From NCBI GenBank assembly GCA_934047225.1, contig OW203991.1:4836001-4900000 (forward strand): 64,000 bases of DNA. Reading direction: 5' to 3'. Below are positions 34,121 through 44,600 of the stretch, piece by piece. Source of the stretch: Ypsolopha sequella. Taxonomy: Eukaryota; Arthropoda; Insecta; Lepidoptera; Ypsolophidae. A program made the position numbers and the translations under genes. Within the stretch, counting starts at the first letter, position 1. Each line of letters starts with the position of its first letter. Under the pieces are notes generated by a model. The model was not told where the DNA came from. It did no database searches and worked only from the letters and a program-made list of their open reading frames with translations.

Positions 34121-35050
34121 TCTGTGCTGATGGGTTTATATAATCTATCTTATTTTCATTGTTATGTTAACATCTTTTAGCCCTGAAAAATATCACATAA
34201 TATATAAATAAAGCGTTATACAGATACTACACTAGATTCCAGAAAAGTCCGTCCTTGCAAGTTGACATGTAACAAATAAAAATACTATGTAGGTACTCAC
34301 ATGATTTTTTCGACCATGTCGTGACCTCTAGCTTGCATGTGCTTCTTATTTTTTTTTTTCGTATAATTGTTCTGTTTTTATTTATTCCCCATTATGGGGT
34401 ATTGTTTTACGATCACGATTTAGATAAGTAAACAACAATCAGTTTTAACCCTAAAACAAATCTTAACGAGATAAAAACTATAATGCAATAATGAATATTA
34501 ACTTAGCAATAGATTATGATTGATAACAAACTTAAAATTTGTGGAAACGGGGAAAAACTAAGAGGATCAAACGCAGCACAGGTCCCTCGCACGGTAGAGC
34601 TCAGCGAGCACTGAAGAAAGTGAACGAGAGTGACAGCGCTATAGCCCAAACGTACAGAGTAGCAGTAGCACACGCGATAACAATTGTGCGCGCAAATCTC
34701 GACCTTACCGTCACTTGATGCGCAATTCATATAAAAAATCGTAAAAAAATTACTAGAGTACCCAACTGAAAAATGATAACAGATCATTTAAAATAAAACG
34801 TTCCACATTCAGAGAAAAATCGTGGTTAGGATACGTTGAACCATTGAGGAGTAAAATGAAAAAAGAGAAATATAAGACGTTACTTTGGAACTGTTTTTTA
34901 TCGAGAAAATTTTATCCAATTGCGTTTTCCATAACACATAATTTGAAGAATATGCCCAAGATTCATATAGTCTGAAACCAGATCTTTATATATTGTAGTT
35001 GTGTCATAAAATGAAATGAAAACCCCACTCCGATGTCGGTACATCCCCCC

Positions 35051-35175
35051 ACATCGTATGCACCGTTTTTGGGCTTTGAAGACGGTTTCTTTCTCTGTAG
35101 AGTTGCCCCAGAATATAATTCCATACCTTAAAACTGATGCTACGAGCCCATACAACGAGTAATACAAATCGCGCG
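35051..35175 (-). mobile_element. LINE fragment, RT C-terminal part
   Basis: DPRDLYYSLYGLVASVLRYGIIFWG and VFKAQKRCIRC on minus: directly upstream in the LINE order of the piece ending at 31099. The two are one LINE split by E2. Confidence 0.7.
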
Positions 35176-35319
35176 GGTCCGTCATCGTCAATCTGCACCG
35201 CGTTCGAAACGCGTTTGGTGTGCCGAAGGCGTCATACTTTATATTCTCTGCTCGCGGTGAGCGCGAAACCACGCCCATCAAACCCTGATTTCGCCACGGT
35301 ATATCATAGAATAATTAAA

Positions 35320-35458
35320 GACCAGAAGGCGTGAAGGCGCCTAAAACTGAAGCTACAAAAACTACTCATAAATTAAGTAGTTCACGTTCAAACAAGTAGT
35401 CTCTCTGTGAGCGTCGGATAAAAGAACGTGCGTCACAAGTAACAAATTAAATTAAATT
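35320..35458 (+). promoter_or_regulatory. putative 5' leader of the THAP exon
   Basis: Sequence directly upstream of the THAP start codon; no TATA box obvious. A leader is inferred only from position. Confidence 0.2.
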
Positions 35459-35535
35459 ATGCCGGCTTGTGCCGTTCCTACGTGTAAAAATGTTGCTGGT
35501 CGCAACAATAAACAGGATGTGATCACATTTCATAT
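35459..35535 (+). CDS. THAP zinc-finger first exon
   Basis: ATG at 35459 opens MPACAVPTCKN...DVITFHM with a strong donor gtgagt at 35536 (phase 2). THAP domains start M-x-x-C-x(2-4)-C and reach F-H within about 25 residues; here Cys4 and Cys9 and the FH pair are in place, the second half (C-x2-H) must be in a later exon that I did not find. THAP proteins bind DNA specifically and include P-element- and Kolobok-type transposases as well as host regulators. It lies 140 bp beyond the right TTAA of E1, on the same strand as E1's gene. Whether it is a host gene or part of another element is open. Confidence 0.75.
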
Positions 35536-36540
35536 GTGAGTAGTGCATTTAGATATCGTTTTATTTAAATATTGAATTAATTGTTCCGTTCGTAATTGTC
35601 GTAGAAAATGATGCGTCCATTTTGTTGGTGTTGCCAGTATAAAACATTTTACATTTCCTTACTTTTAATAACTAAGGTCCTTACTAGTTATTAAACTGTA
35701 TTAATTTAGTAAACTTTAGTCAATTTCTATGGCAGCTTCAAAATCTGTCAATGGCCTCGTACCACGAAACGCATTAAAGATTGTATGGCGAGTTAAGGGT
35801 CCGTTTCGCCAAACATGCTCTCGCGTTTGGACAATTTAGCATTATTAAATCAAAATATTTTAAACAAATAAAATTCTTGTAGTTAGTTAAGAAGTCGAAC
35901 TACATTATTTATATTTTAGACTTGAAATAAGTATCATAACCTTCGAGAAAAAAAATCGGAAACATCACCAAAATCACGAAAAACAGCCTTTGGTGTTTGG
36001 ACAATTATGATAAATCTACTAATCCAACTAAAAAATAGAATGATATTTTCTAGAGTTAAAAAGTTAAACTAACTTATTTTATTATTTATTTAAACCTTTT
36101 TCCTTTCGTTATTTTATAAAAAAATACTCAAACACTCAACATTTTCCCGCGTGATTTCTCTATACAAATTAGTATGGCATTCGAGTACGTTCAACTGGCC
36201 AAATATAATAGCAAGCGCATCCCTTGTGGCCTCAGTACCACTACCACTGAGCAATACTCAGTACCGCCGCAAGCTTCAGAGTGGGAGCACGTCGCTCGTT
36301 GCCACGGAAATCGTGCGCGTAATTTCGTGTAAAGACACAAAAAATCCTGCACAGTGAGATAGAAATTGATCAAGTTAGCCACCATGGAATGTTTTTACGT
36401 AGGTAGTAAGTTTGTATCGATATGAACTTTTCCTTTTGGTAGAAGGTGCTGCTTCTATTCTATATTAGTGTTTTTATGTTTTTTTCTAACTAGATTTTTT
36501 TTCTAGGCAATAAATAACATATACATATACGTAACGTAAT
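35536..36540. other. no supported gene
   Basis: AT-rich intron-like DNA after the THAP exon. GC-rich ORF traces at 36150-36360 on both strands show no domain. Confidence 0.35.
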
Positions 36541-37395
36541 ATACAAATTGAAATTTTTCAAAACGAGCACGCAAGCGCGAAGTTCGTAGTGATGTCCTTG
36601 GACACTAGGGATGGGAAAAAGTTCCTAGGAATGTACTTTGAAATTTTTTGACTTTGACACTGGGAATGGGAAAAATTTACATTTTTCGGAACGAGCACGC
36701 GAGCGCGAATTTCGTAGTGATGTACTTGGACTCTAGGGATGGAAAAACGTTCCTAGGGATGTACTTGGACATTTTTGACTTTGACACTAGGGATGGAAAA
36801 ATTGTCATTTTTCAGAACGAGCACGCGAGTGCGAAGTTTGTAGTGATATACTTGGACACTAAGGATGGGAAAAAGTTCCTAGGGATGTACTTTCACATTT
36901 TATTGACTTTGACACTAGGGATGGGAAAAATTTACATTTTTCAGAACCAGCACGCGAGCGCGAAGTTTGTAGTGATGTACTTGGACACTAGGGATTTGAA
37001 AAAATTCCTAGGGATGTACTTTGACATTTTTTTACTTTGACACTAGGGATGAGAAAAATTTACATTTTTCAGAACGAGCACGCAAGTGCGAAGTTTGTAG
37101 TGATGTACTTGGACACTAGGTATGGGAAAAAGTTCCTAGGGATGTACTTTGACATTTTTTTACTTTAACACTAGGGATGGGAAAAATTGACATTTTTCAG
37201 AACAAGCACGCGAGCGCGAAGTTTGTAGTGATGTACTTGGACACTAGGGATGGGAAAAAGTTTCTAGGGATGTACTTTCACATTTTATTGACTTTGACAC
37301 TAGGGATAGGAAAAATTTACATTTTTCAGAACGGGCACGTGAGCGCGAAGTTCGTAGTGATGTACTTGGACACTAGGAATGGGACAAATTTGTAT
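36541..37395. repeat. minisatellite, about 7 units of 128 bp
   Basis: 'gagcacgc(g/a)ag' recurs at 36565, 36693, 36819, 36948, 37076, 37204 and 37333 (spacing 126-129). Each unit carries 'acactagggatgggaaaaa' twice, so a half-unit periodicity exists. Open frames (36648-37437) are a by-product. Confidence 0.92.
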
Positions 37396-37960
37396 AATTG
37401 TAACTGTCAGTTTGTCGCAGACTACGTATATCTTTGATTTCAAAAATCATTTCTTCAAATTTGTGCTTAATAAATAACGAAAGCAAGAAATAAATAAGAC
37501 ATTTATTTTGATGCTACATCCTAAACAAATACAATTATCAACTCTGAGACAACTTAATATATTTTAAATTTCTAAGTTGCAGCAAAAAAAGGTCCTTGAC
37601 TCAGCAAAATGCCACAGCATCACCATAAAAACCTTAAAAACGACACCTATATTTCAAAGTAGTAAATAATATGTTGCGACAGCCATCAATTTCACAACGA
37701 TGTCAAATTCGCGAAAATCAAATTTTGAAGTGAGAATATAAAAGTATAAATTTTCAAGCAAAATTGCAGGTCAACCGGTCGAGCCGTTCTTGAATTGGGC
37801 CGCAGACGGTAGACAAGAAGATGCTTCATTCACTAAAAGGTTTACGTTTCAGATGGAACCCTAATTTCCCATTTTACCCGACATTTTATTATTTGTCTAC
37901 ACGCTAGCTCAAGTCAGCTCAGCCGCCACTATTTCTTGAATTACAAGTAAGAGCACTTAG
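37396..37960. other. non-coding stretch
   Basis: Nothing recognised beyond 'gtcaaccggtcgagccgttc' like repeat sentences near 37770. Confidence 0.35.
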
Positions 37961-38187
37961 AGAACCCTAAAAATGTGACAGTTATTTCTAATATTCGTCA
38001 TTTTGAATACAACTTTAGTACGGCGGCCGCGGCGGCGGCGCGGCGCGAGCCCACTGTGCATGCATACAAGTGTGCGTTAGAGCTGTTACCGCTGTGTGCA
38101 AGCGTCGATTCACATAAATTCGACGGCGGCCGGCGGCGAAACCGAGCCTTAAACGTATCATTTTCATTTGACAATCTGTCGCGGGTA
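37961..38187. other. GC-rich patch
   Basis: (GGC)n-rich 38022-38045 and 38120-38145 in AT-rich surroundings. Possibly part of the RTE 3' region that follows. Confidence 0.3.
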
Positions 38188-38310
38188 GCGGCTGGATGAG
38201 GATGACTCAGGACCGCCAAGAGTGGCATCATATTGGAGAGGCCTATAGGTCCAACAGTGGACGAACACAGGCTGATGGATGAATGTATGGATAAAATGGA
38301 TGGATTTCTT
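38188..38310 (+). mobile_element. RTE-type LINE 3' end
   Basis: MRMTQDRQEWHHIGEAY then a stop and a (GATGGAT)n tail. The D-R-x-x-W-x-x-x-x-E-A-Y ending directly before short tandem repeats is typical of the C-terminus of RTE-clade LINEs. Only the last ~120 bp are kept. Confidence 0.7.
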
Positions 38311-38444
38311 TTGACGTGTACAGTTTTTCCCCCTACTTTAGAAACAGACTTTAATAAATAAATTATTTTTCTCAAAAATACATTGTAATGTTACCATTTC
38401 ATACCGTAAAGACAAACTAGTAAGTTTAATACTTCAGGACATCT

Positions 38445-39400
38445 AACTATCCGTTAGGGATGTGCTTCTGACATAGTGATGTCCTTGACATTAGGGATGG
38501 ACTTTGACATTTTTTGACTTCGAAATAGTGATGTCCCCGAGTTTGTAGTGATGTCCCTGACGTTAGAGATTTGCTTTAAAAAAAGTGATGTACCACTAGG
38601 GATGTACAAAAATATTTTTTGTAAAAATTTAATTTTGACCATATCTTTGGAACGAAAAGTGCTACACCCTTTAGGATTGGACCATAGGGTGTCAAAAAAT
38701 GTATTTTTTTTTTGTCAAAACTTTGTTGGCCTGTATCTCCTAAACGGTTAGAGTTATACCCATGTTGATGGGTGTCTAAGAAAAGGTCTCGACAAGATCT
38801 ACACCCCCAAAGTATCAAAACCTTAAAGGCCTGTATCTCTTAAACGGCTGCAGTTAGACCTGTTTATGGGTGTCTAAGAAAAGGTCTCGGTGAGAGTCTG
38901 ACCGTGAGAGCCATGTTCATGGTACTGGTTTAGGGTTGGACCATAAGGTGTCAAAAAATTAAAAAAAAAATTTGTAATGTCAAAACTTTGTCGGCCTGTA
39001 TCTCCTAAACGGTTAAAGTTAGACCAATGTCTAAGAAAAACATCCTTAGTGTCGAAGTCAAAAAATGTCAAAGTGCATACCTAGTGGCGGGGGCTTCCCT
39101 CCGAGCCTTCGGCTTCGCAAGTATGACATTATACCATCCCTAGTGGTGAACATCCCTAGTGTCAAATTCAAAAAAATATCAAAGCGTATCCATATAGTGC
39201 TTAGAACATCTCTAAACTTTGGTACCATCTCTATTGTCAAAAAATTACAAAGTCAAATGGCGGCAAAGTACATCCCAAGCGACGGGAAAACACTCAACAC
39301 GTCTCGGGGAAACACTAAAAACCCATGTCAAAAAATGTCTAATGTCAGATTTTCCCCCCAGGCAGTAGTAGACACTTGACAGTTCACCCAGACATCATTT
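38445..39400. repeat. degenerate tandem block related to the 128-bp unit and to 7790-8165
   Basis: 'tagtgatgtccctgac' and 'cactagggatgtac' motifs (38450-38620, 39130-39300) echo the minisatellite; 38640-39060 repeats the 'gtatctcctaaacggtta' units of 7790-8165. Confidence 0.65.
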
Positions 39401-39714
39401 TCATGTCATTCCACTTCTTTCAACTAAACAACCATGTCAATCAGTGAACCTAAAACTTTAACAAACTAAAAATAAATATATTATTACAAATTAAACTAAA
39501 TAAAAATACGTTTAAACATATTATATACAAGATAGAAAAAATTCAAGGGCCCTGGAGGGGGACTACTATTTTATTTTACTGAAAGGAAACATTCCTTTAT
39601 TTTTTAAAAGAAACAAAACTACATCCAAAGATCTTCTAACTTCTGGTTACTTTTTATTATTCTAAGGGTATATTATAGTACGAAAAGGATCCGCCCACGC
39701 ACACCGACAATACT

Positions 39715-40345
39715 CTTGTTTCCGTGGTCTTTCTCTGCTCATATCATATGTATGCTGATGATATTCAATTATACTTGTATTGTAAGCAAGATGATTTACT
39801 GGATTTCATACACAAGCTTACTTCCGATCTTGATCGATTCAGTGAGTGGGCGGAGGATTTTGGCTACTTGTGAACCCATCTAAGACGCAAGTGATGGTTA
39901 TCGGCAGCAGAGCTCTGATTGACAAAACTGATATCTCCACTTTACCTCCAGTATGCTTCAATAGCACTCCCGATAAATACTGCAAATCTGTCAAAAACTT
40001 GGGAATTCACATTTCCAACAATACGTCCTGAGACTTGCAGGTTGTATAAATTAGTAAGAAAATAAAAGCGTATGCAAACAATTTCTTCCATACTCAGTCT
40101 AGATCTGATTTTACGTCGATGTGTGTTATCCTGATCTCACAAAAGAATTCATAGACAAGTTAGATCGTCTCCTAAATCTTTTTATCAAATACAAATTATA
40201 AGTAAATATTCTATATGGTTTCGTTAATTGATAAACTTATCTGGCACTACCCTTGAACTCTCCACATCACCAAAGGTTAAGTGAAGAGAATGCTGATTAG
40301 CATTAAGTTCGCCTTTGTGCAATAAATTATTTACATACATACCGA
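39715..40345 (+). mobile_element. CR1/Jockey-like LINE fragment with RT core
   Basis: HMYADDIQLYLYCKQDDL (RT catalytic YADD) then LVNPSKTQVMVIGS and VKNLGIHISN, with frameshifts, then a 3' UTR whose tail ('ttcgcctttgtgcaataaat') is shared with the LINE end at 45045-45170. Confidence 0.75.
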
Positions 40346-40445
40346 CAACCAGACATCCACACCAGTCCAGCTTCCACCAAAACGTATATTTTGAGAGAGG
40401 GGGACAACATGCAAAATTGGCCGACTGCCAGAAACACGCGGAAGA

Positions 40446-40760
40446 TTTGCACAAGTCGGGCAAATTAATATGACACCAGGCTAGGTATGTGACACCCCGC
40501 CCGCTTATACAAACGACAACCGAGGTCATTTAATTAACATGACACCTGGCTAGGTAATTTGACACTCCGCCCGCTTATGCAAATGTCATCTGAGGTCATT
40601 TAATTAACATGACACCTGGCTAGGTATGTGACACCCCGCCCGCTTATGCAAACGTCATCTGAGGTCATTTAATTAACATGACACCTGGCTAGGTATGTGA
40701 CACCCCGCCCGCTTATGCAAACGTCATCTGAGGTCATTTATTTCGCCCGACTTGTACACG
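40446..40760. repeat. four 69-70-bp tandem units between short inverted ends
   Basis: 'tgacacctggctaggta' at 40471, 40540, 40610 and 40679. The array is bounded by acaagtcgggc (40451) and its complement gcccgacttgt (40745), so it resembles a MITE with an internal satellite. Confidence 0.85.
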
Positions 40761-41860
40761 TACTTTTGGTTTTTTATTTGCGATCAATGAAAGTAAGAAA
40801 TGCATATTTTGCGATTGTTGGCACTTGGTGAGTCTTGAAAAGCATCATGATTAAAATTCACTTGTACTTGTTTCACAGATGAAACTATGGAATCTATAAA
40901 ACAAGTACTTACAAGAAGTGAGAAAATATACACCACGAAATTTAAGTGGTTATCGAAACGAAAACTGGTAATACTACTCGTCCATGCGCAACGAATAATC
41001 TTTCTTGTACAATTTATTTATTCCACTAAGCGACCGGTTTCGTTTACAGTTTACATTAGTGTCCATCCATCGCGCTGCAGACAACTTGACCTGTGACTTA
41101 ACGGGGCGGCGCGACGGCGTTCAATTTAATCGCATGATAGCATGACAGAGACTATACAGTATAACATACTCGTAGTATAAATTCACCGCGTGCGAAAGAG
41201 ATGGCAATGTTAGCTATAAAAACCTTTTTGTAAAAATTGGTAAAAATTCAGTCATGATTGTTCCTTTTGCCTTCATATTTTGCTAATTGTACTTTTATGG
41301 CAGAAAAAAATATTTAAAAGCGTTATGTTGTTAAAAACACAGTACTTTTATTTAACTTTTTTTCTGTATTAGACTTTTGTTAAAAATTTGCCATTATGCA
41401 CCCAGGATTTTACGATATGAGTGTAGATAAACTTTTTTTTTACTAACTTTATGAAAAAGTTCCATTTAATACTCGAAATTAGTTTTGAAAATCGAACTTT
41501 CCGGGCCCCGTTGCGAAATGACTAACAGGTCAGTTTGAAATATCGTACTGAAATTTCATTTATTGCAAAATTAGGTTCTTTTTGACGTTCGTCTTCATTT
41601 CATGCTAAATTTGATTCTTTTTGACGTCCTTAGTTTGTCTTTACAATCGAAATTCCCTGCGTTCCAATTTACGACATAATCGATTATATCGCGTCTGACA
41701 CTCTTTTTTCGCAAAATGATACTGGCCACAAATAAAAGCCGCCGGCTGAAGCCTGAAAAAAAAAGGTATAAGCCGCGCCGCACTTTGTAAACTCATAAAA
41801 TACATTAAATTTAAAAGGAAAAATTAAATACATAAATCAGGTAGTAGAAAAAGTATCGCT
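40761..41860. other. non-coding stretch
   Basis: No supported gene; a short GC-rich part at 41100-41120. Confidence 0.35.
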
Positions 41861-41861
41861 C

Positions 41862-41977
41862 GCAACGAGTAAAAATGGGTTTTCGTACCCTCGGAATGTA
41901 AGCTTTCGACGTGAGCCACGTCGAAACTAGCTTCATTCCTCGGGTAAGAAAATCCACCATTTTATACTCGTCACGAA
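41862..41977. mobile_element. 115-bp hairpin MITE
   Basis: cgcaacgagtaaaaatgg and ccattttatactcgtcacg are inverted, continuing through 'taccctcggaatg'/'cattcctcgggta' to the centre cgacgtg-agc-cacgtcg. Confidence 0.85.
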
Positions 41978-42054
41978 TATACTATTGTGTTCCACAACAG
42001 CAGATTTTTTTCCCTTCCATAGTCAAACTTGATCGTATAGATGAGTACAATCAC

Positions 42055-42277
42055 CTCTATTCTGTATATTTAGTTGCCAACTGGTCTAGGTGCCTATCAT
42101 CAAAAACATAGCTAAAAACGGAACTTTCAAAATTGCCATTAGTCGGGATTGAACTATTTAAGAACTGTGTCCTTCAAGTGCGAACATATCCTTAGACAAT
42201 CGGAATTCGATATTATATCTATGTTTTTGATGATAGACACCCAGTCCAGATGGCAACTAAAGATACATAATAGGCCC
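42055..42277. mobile_element. palindrome-ended MITE, copy 2
   Basis: Inverted relative to 2650-2877; ends ttagttgccaactgg and ccagatggcaactaaagata. Inner sentence 'acttgaaggacaca'-type block conserved. Confidence 0.75.
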
Positions 42278-42339
42278 TCAGTCTTGATTTTAAAACCACT
42301 TCGATTTCACCGTGTATAACTTTTTTTTTTGTAATTCAG

Positions 42340-42531
42340 GCAAGGATCATTCGAGACGCTGAAAGGATTGTACAACATGAGAATTATGATCGAGACACTT
42401 TAGAAAACGATATTGCCTTAATTCTTCTAAGCAAGGATTTGCCATTGGGGAAAACAATGAAAAGGGTTATTATCAAAAGGATATACGAAAATAATCAATT
42501 CGCAAAAATCGCCGGTTGGGGCGCTACCGAT
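42340..42531 (+). CDS. trypsin-like protease exon with catalytic Asp
   Basis: Acceptor gtaattcag (42339), 64 codons without a stop, donor gtatgt (42532). ARIIRDAERIVQHENYD, then LENDIALILL (the triad Asp), LPLGKTMKRVII, and IAGWGATD. Both junctions are phase 0 at the 5' side, matching the donor at 26827. Typical of the second coding exon of insect S1 proteases or SPHs. No downstream exon with the triad Ser is visible within the window; a solo LTR starts 66 bp later. Host gene family member, possibly still functional. Confidence 0.85.
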
Positions 42532-42597
42532 GTATGTATGGTGTGAAACCCAACCTAGTCGGGTTGTTTTCACAGTTCCGATTTCACAGTTTCACAG

Positions 42598-44078
42598 TGT
42601 CAGATAGCACGACCGGCGGGTACCCGGTTTTTTCCACCGGTCATGCCACTGGCAAGATAAAACTAAACAGGGACCTAATTGTAACCTAATCGATGGTAAA
42701 AGGTTCTGAAGAAAACTTCGAGGTACTATACAATTAAGTTTATTTAACTTTATCAAAACTAATAAAAGGTTAAATTTCACAAGTTAAGAAAAAAAATTAT
42801 CTTAGTTACAAGTTCTTGGCCAAGACCTTCATTTGGCAATTTCCTGCCAAGACATTACTAAGACCTTAAGTACCTTAAAATAGATGTGTTAGGTACCGCC
42901 TTAACATCTGGTAGTAATATTACATTGGAATTAGTATTGCCAAGACTTAAATATACATTAAGTGATAACTAGGTGGAATTGTTACCGCCTTATCCACAGG
43001 TAACTAGATAACATGGAATCTTGTGAAAATTACATTAAAAAAAACTTTAAAAGTAACAAAACTTGTAAACAAAACAAGGGAAATAATTTCCTAAATAAAA
43101 TCTAGCTCAGGGGAGCCGTAGATCCTACAAACAATAAATATTTGTCGAACATACTCTTTAAACCAAATCGTCTGGTACACCATTCAGTTCTACCAGGAAA
43201 GAAAAAAATATTACAGAACATTAAATTTTACAGATTGGGTTATTCGGTGAAACAGGAAGAAGAATTTAACCTTGAATACTAATAGGACACATAACTAAGT
43301 GTCCAGAAAACAATACCGTCCTAGGTATCTCCATTGTGTGTGGATAAAGTAAAAAAATTCCAACACCTACTTGAATTTTTCCAATAACCACCACGGAAAT
43401 GACCCGCCGTCCGCTGCCCCCTTCAAGGTCAACGATCCTCGACCGCGCAGACAAAGGAACTGCTACTGCGTACACCACGCGGCGATCAAAACTCTGCCAG
43501 CAGGTAAATCTCGAAATCAAGAAGATCTTGACAAACACGAAGATCTTGTAAAAACAAAACACCCTGGAATTAGAGGAGAAAAAAAACAATATTAAAACCT
43601 TTACCACACGGAACAATGAGAACAAAATTCCGGTGACTCAAAATACAAAGAAAGCAATACATACCATGATCTGACGATAGTCAGAACTCCCACCAACCCG
43701 ACGAAAAAATTCCTTTTTCTAAATTGTCCGAAAATAATCTTCCTGAAATACAAAAACAAAATTATAAAACTATTCCACACAAATGAATAATTAACCAAAT
43801 TTAAACACAAAAAACCCACCTAATATATCAAAAACACTACTCCTGTTGGCACCTCCGCCATTTTCATTCGCCGTTGAACGCCATCAAATAAGGAAACAAC
43901 CAACACGAGTTTTCTGCTACAACTCCGGCCGACAAATGAACGAGAAACTCTCGGCATCGCGGCAGTCGCGCGATTATCTTCATGTCTATAAAAGAGGGTA
44001 ACACGCAATTTCCATCAAGCCAAACTTCGACGCGTAACTTTTTGTGATAAACAACCCTACAAAATGTGCAATGCTACA
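42598..44078 (-). mobile_element. solo LTR
   Basis: Minus-strand copy of the LTR at 53709-55249 and 57316-58849, from TGTAGCATTGC (44078) to TATCTGACA (42598), but more diverged. A 3-base match (cag) flanks it; too short to be decisive. No internal region, so it arose by LTR-LTR recombination. Confidence 0.85.
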
Positions 44079-44220
44079 CAGCAATATTATTAAAACTCGC
44101 GTGAGCTGACATACTAAATTATTATTACATACGGCTTGAACACTCACGTGTGATTGTTGTTGACTATATGCCAACCGTTTCACCGATACAATTTCGGCAT
44201 TATCAAGGGGAGTGTCGTTC

Positions 44221-44600
44221 TTAGGACGACGACGCGGCGTTCACCGTCGTTGTCAAACGGGCACTGGCAGCCGCCGATCGGCGAGCTGCACGCATTGCTC
44301 GTGCGCTGAGCGTTGGCTGCGTCGTCGATAGGGGTGGGATGGTGGATGCACTTGATTCCTTTAATTGTTCCAATTGTTTGTTATTAGGGGCGGTTATTAA
44401 AAAAAACGAACTCACAACATCGTCTCTGTCACTGGGCACTGTCCTAAAGTTGCTCGATCCATCGAGAACCGGTTTCCAAGACGGAGCCAGCTGCCAACCA
44501 TGATCCCTGTTGAAGTTGGGATTACGACTTATTTCGATGGCTTCGTGTATTTTGCGAGGAATGGTATATTTCTCCTTCACTAATACTGTAAAAATTTCCT
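44221..44600 (-). pseudogene. Penelope-like element C-terminus
   Basis: KEKYTIPRKIHEAIEISRNPNFNRDHGWQLAPSWKPVL is the stretch after the GIY-YIG domain in Penelope elements (R-K-I-x-E-A-I-E-I, N-F-N-R-D-x-G). Stop beyond 44221; faces the next fragment head to head. Confidence 0.75.

Larger units (their letters stand above)
31500..34350 (-). pseudogene. YqaJ-type nuclease gene of E2, decayed
   Basis: Minus strand, same exon order as E1: QARGHDMVEKIM (about 34345-34300), the SASGSGATEQ exon (three tandem copies), a HPYEIGIKDYMSFESL segment (about 32130-32085, also in E1 and ending in TGA in both), then FIKMHFWRKNKKTGQ, WFIQAQGQLYI and MEPHLLSFFNDCLLPEVVDPRH. A TGA replaces the Trp codon of E1's AVWYG and the acceptor of the last exon is changed (gttaaag). 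It keeps CLLPEVVDPR, which E1 has frameshifted. Confidence 0.65.
31100..35050 (-). mobile_element. element E2, inverted second copy of E1
   Basis: Starts gaggatataccgtgg after TTAA (31096) and ends cggtacatccccc (35037-35050). Its sequence is the reverse complement of E1 block by block: 31178-32338 with 28985-29995, and 33630-35050 with 27785-28850. Longer than E1 because of a palindromic MITE (32322-32733), an unmatched 0.8-kb segment (32733-33570) and a triplicated exon (33571-34120). No TTAA remains at the right edge. Confidence 0.75.
29996..35233. mobile_element. TIR element inserted in E1 ('cggcacaccaaacgcg' ends)
   Basis: Inverted 16-mers cggcacaccaaacgcg (30002-30017) and its complement (35210-35225) lie just inside the two edges of the E1 break. 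GC-rich subterminal DNA (29997-30515) carries more 'ggcacac-aaacgcg' motifs. No transposase; a LINE occupies most of it. The target duplication is not clear. Confidence 0.55.
27785..35315 (+). mobile_element. element E1 (YqaJ-encoding, TTAA-flanked), interrupted
   Basis: Left end ggggatataccg after TTAA (27781); right end cggtatatc at 35298-35306, with a TTAA at 35316. Left part 27785-29995, right part 35234-35315; everything between is a later insertion. Removing it restores 'gactcgctgtaa'+'atactttatattctc', exactly as found uninterrupted in element E2. Intact length about 2.3 kb. The interior is a promoter-like 5' segment and spliced exons of a YqaJ-type protein on the + strand. Confidence 0.7.

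Noticed and set aside
27785..35315. One giant 7.5-kb foldback element
   Set aside because: Arm lengths differ, a LINE and another TIR element lie between, and each break is repaired when the inner layer is removed; nested insertion of two copies explains it better.
36648..37437. Two ORFs rich in repeats of YIFQN and ASAKFVVMYLD
   Set aside because: They fall exactly on the 128-bp minisatellite; the frame survives only because some unit lengths are near multiples of three.
36541..40760. CRISPR-like arrays
   Set aside because: Units are contiguous tandem repeats without unique spacers, in a eukaryotic genome.
43371..43595. ORF with PPSAAPFKVNDPRPRRQRN, also at 54304-54510 and 57903-58109
   Set aside because: Antisense to the LTR in all three cases and broken differently; LTR shadow.
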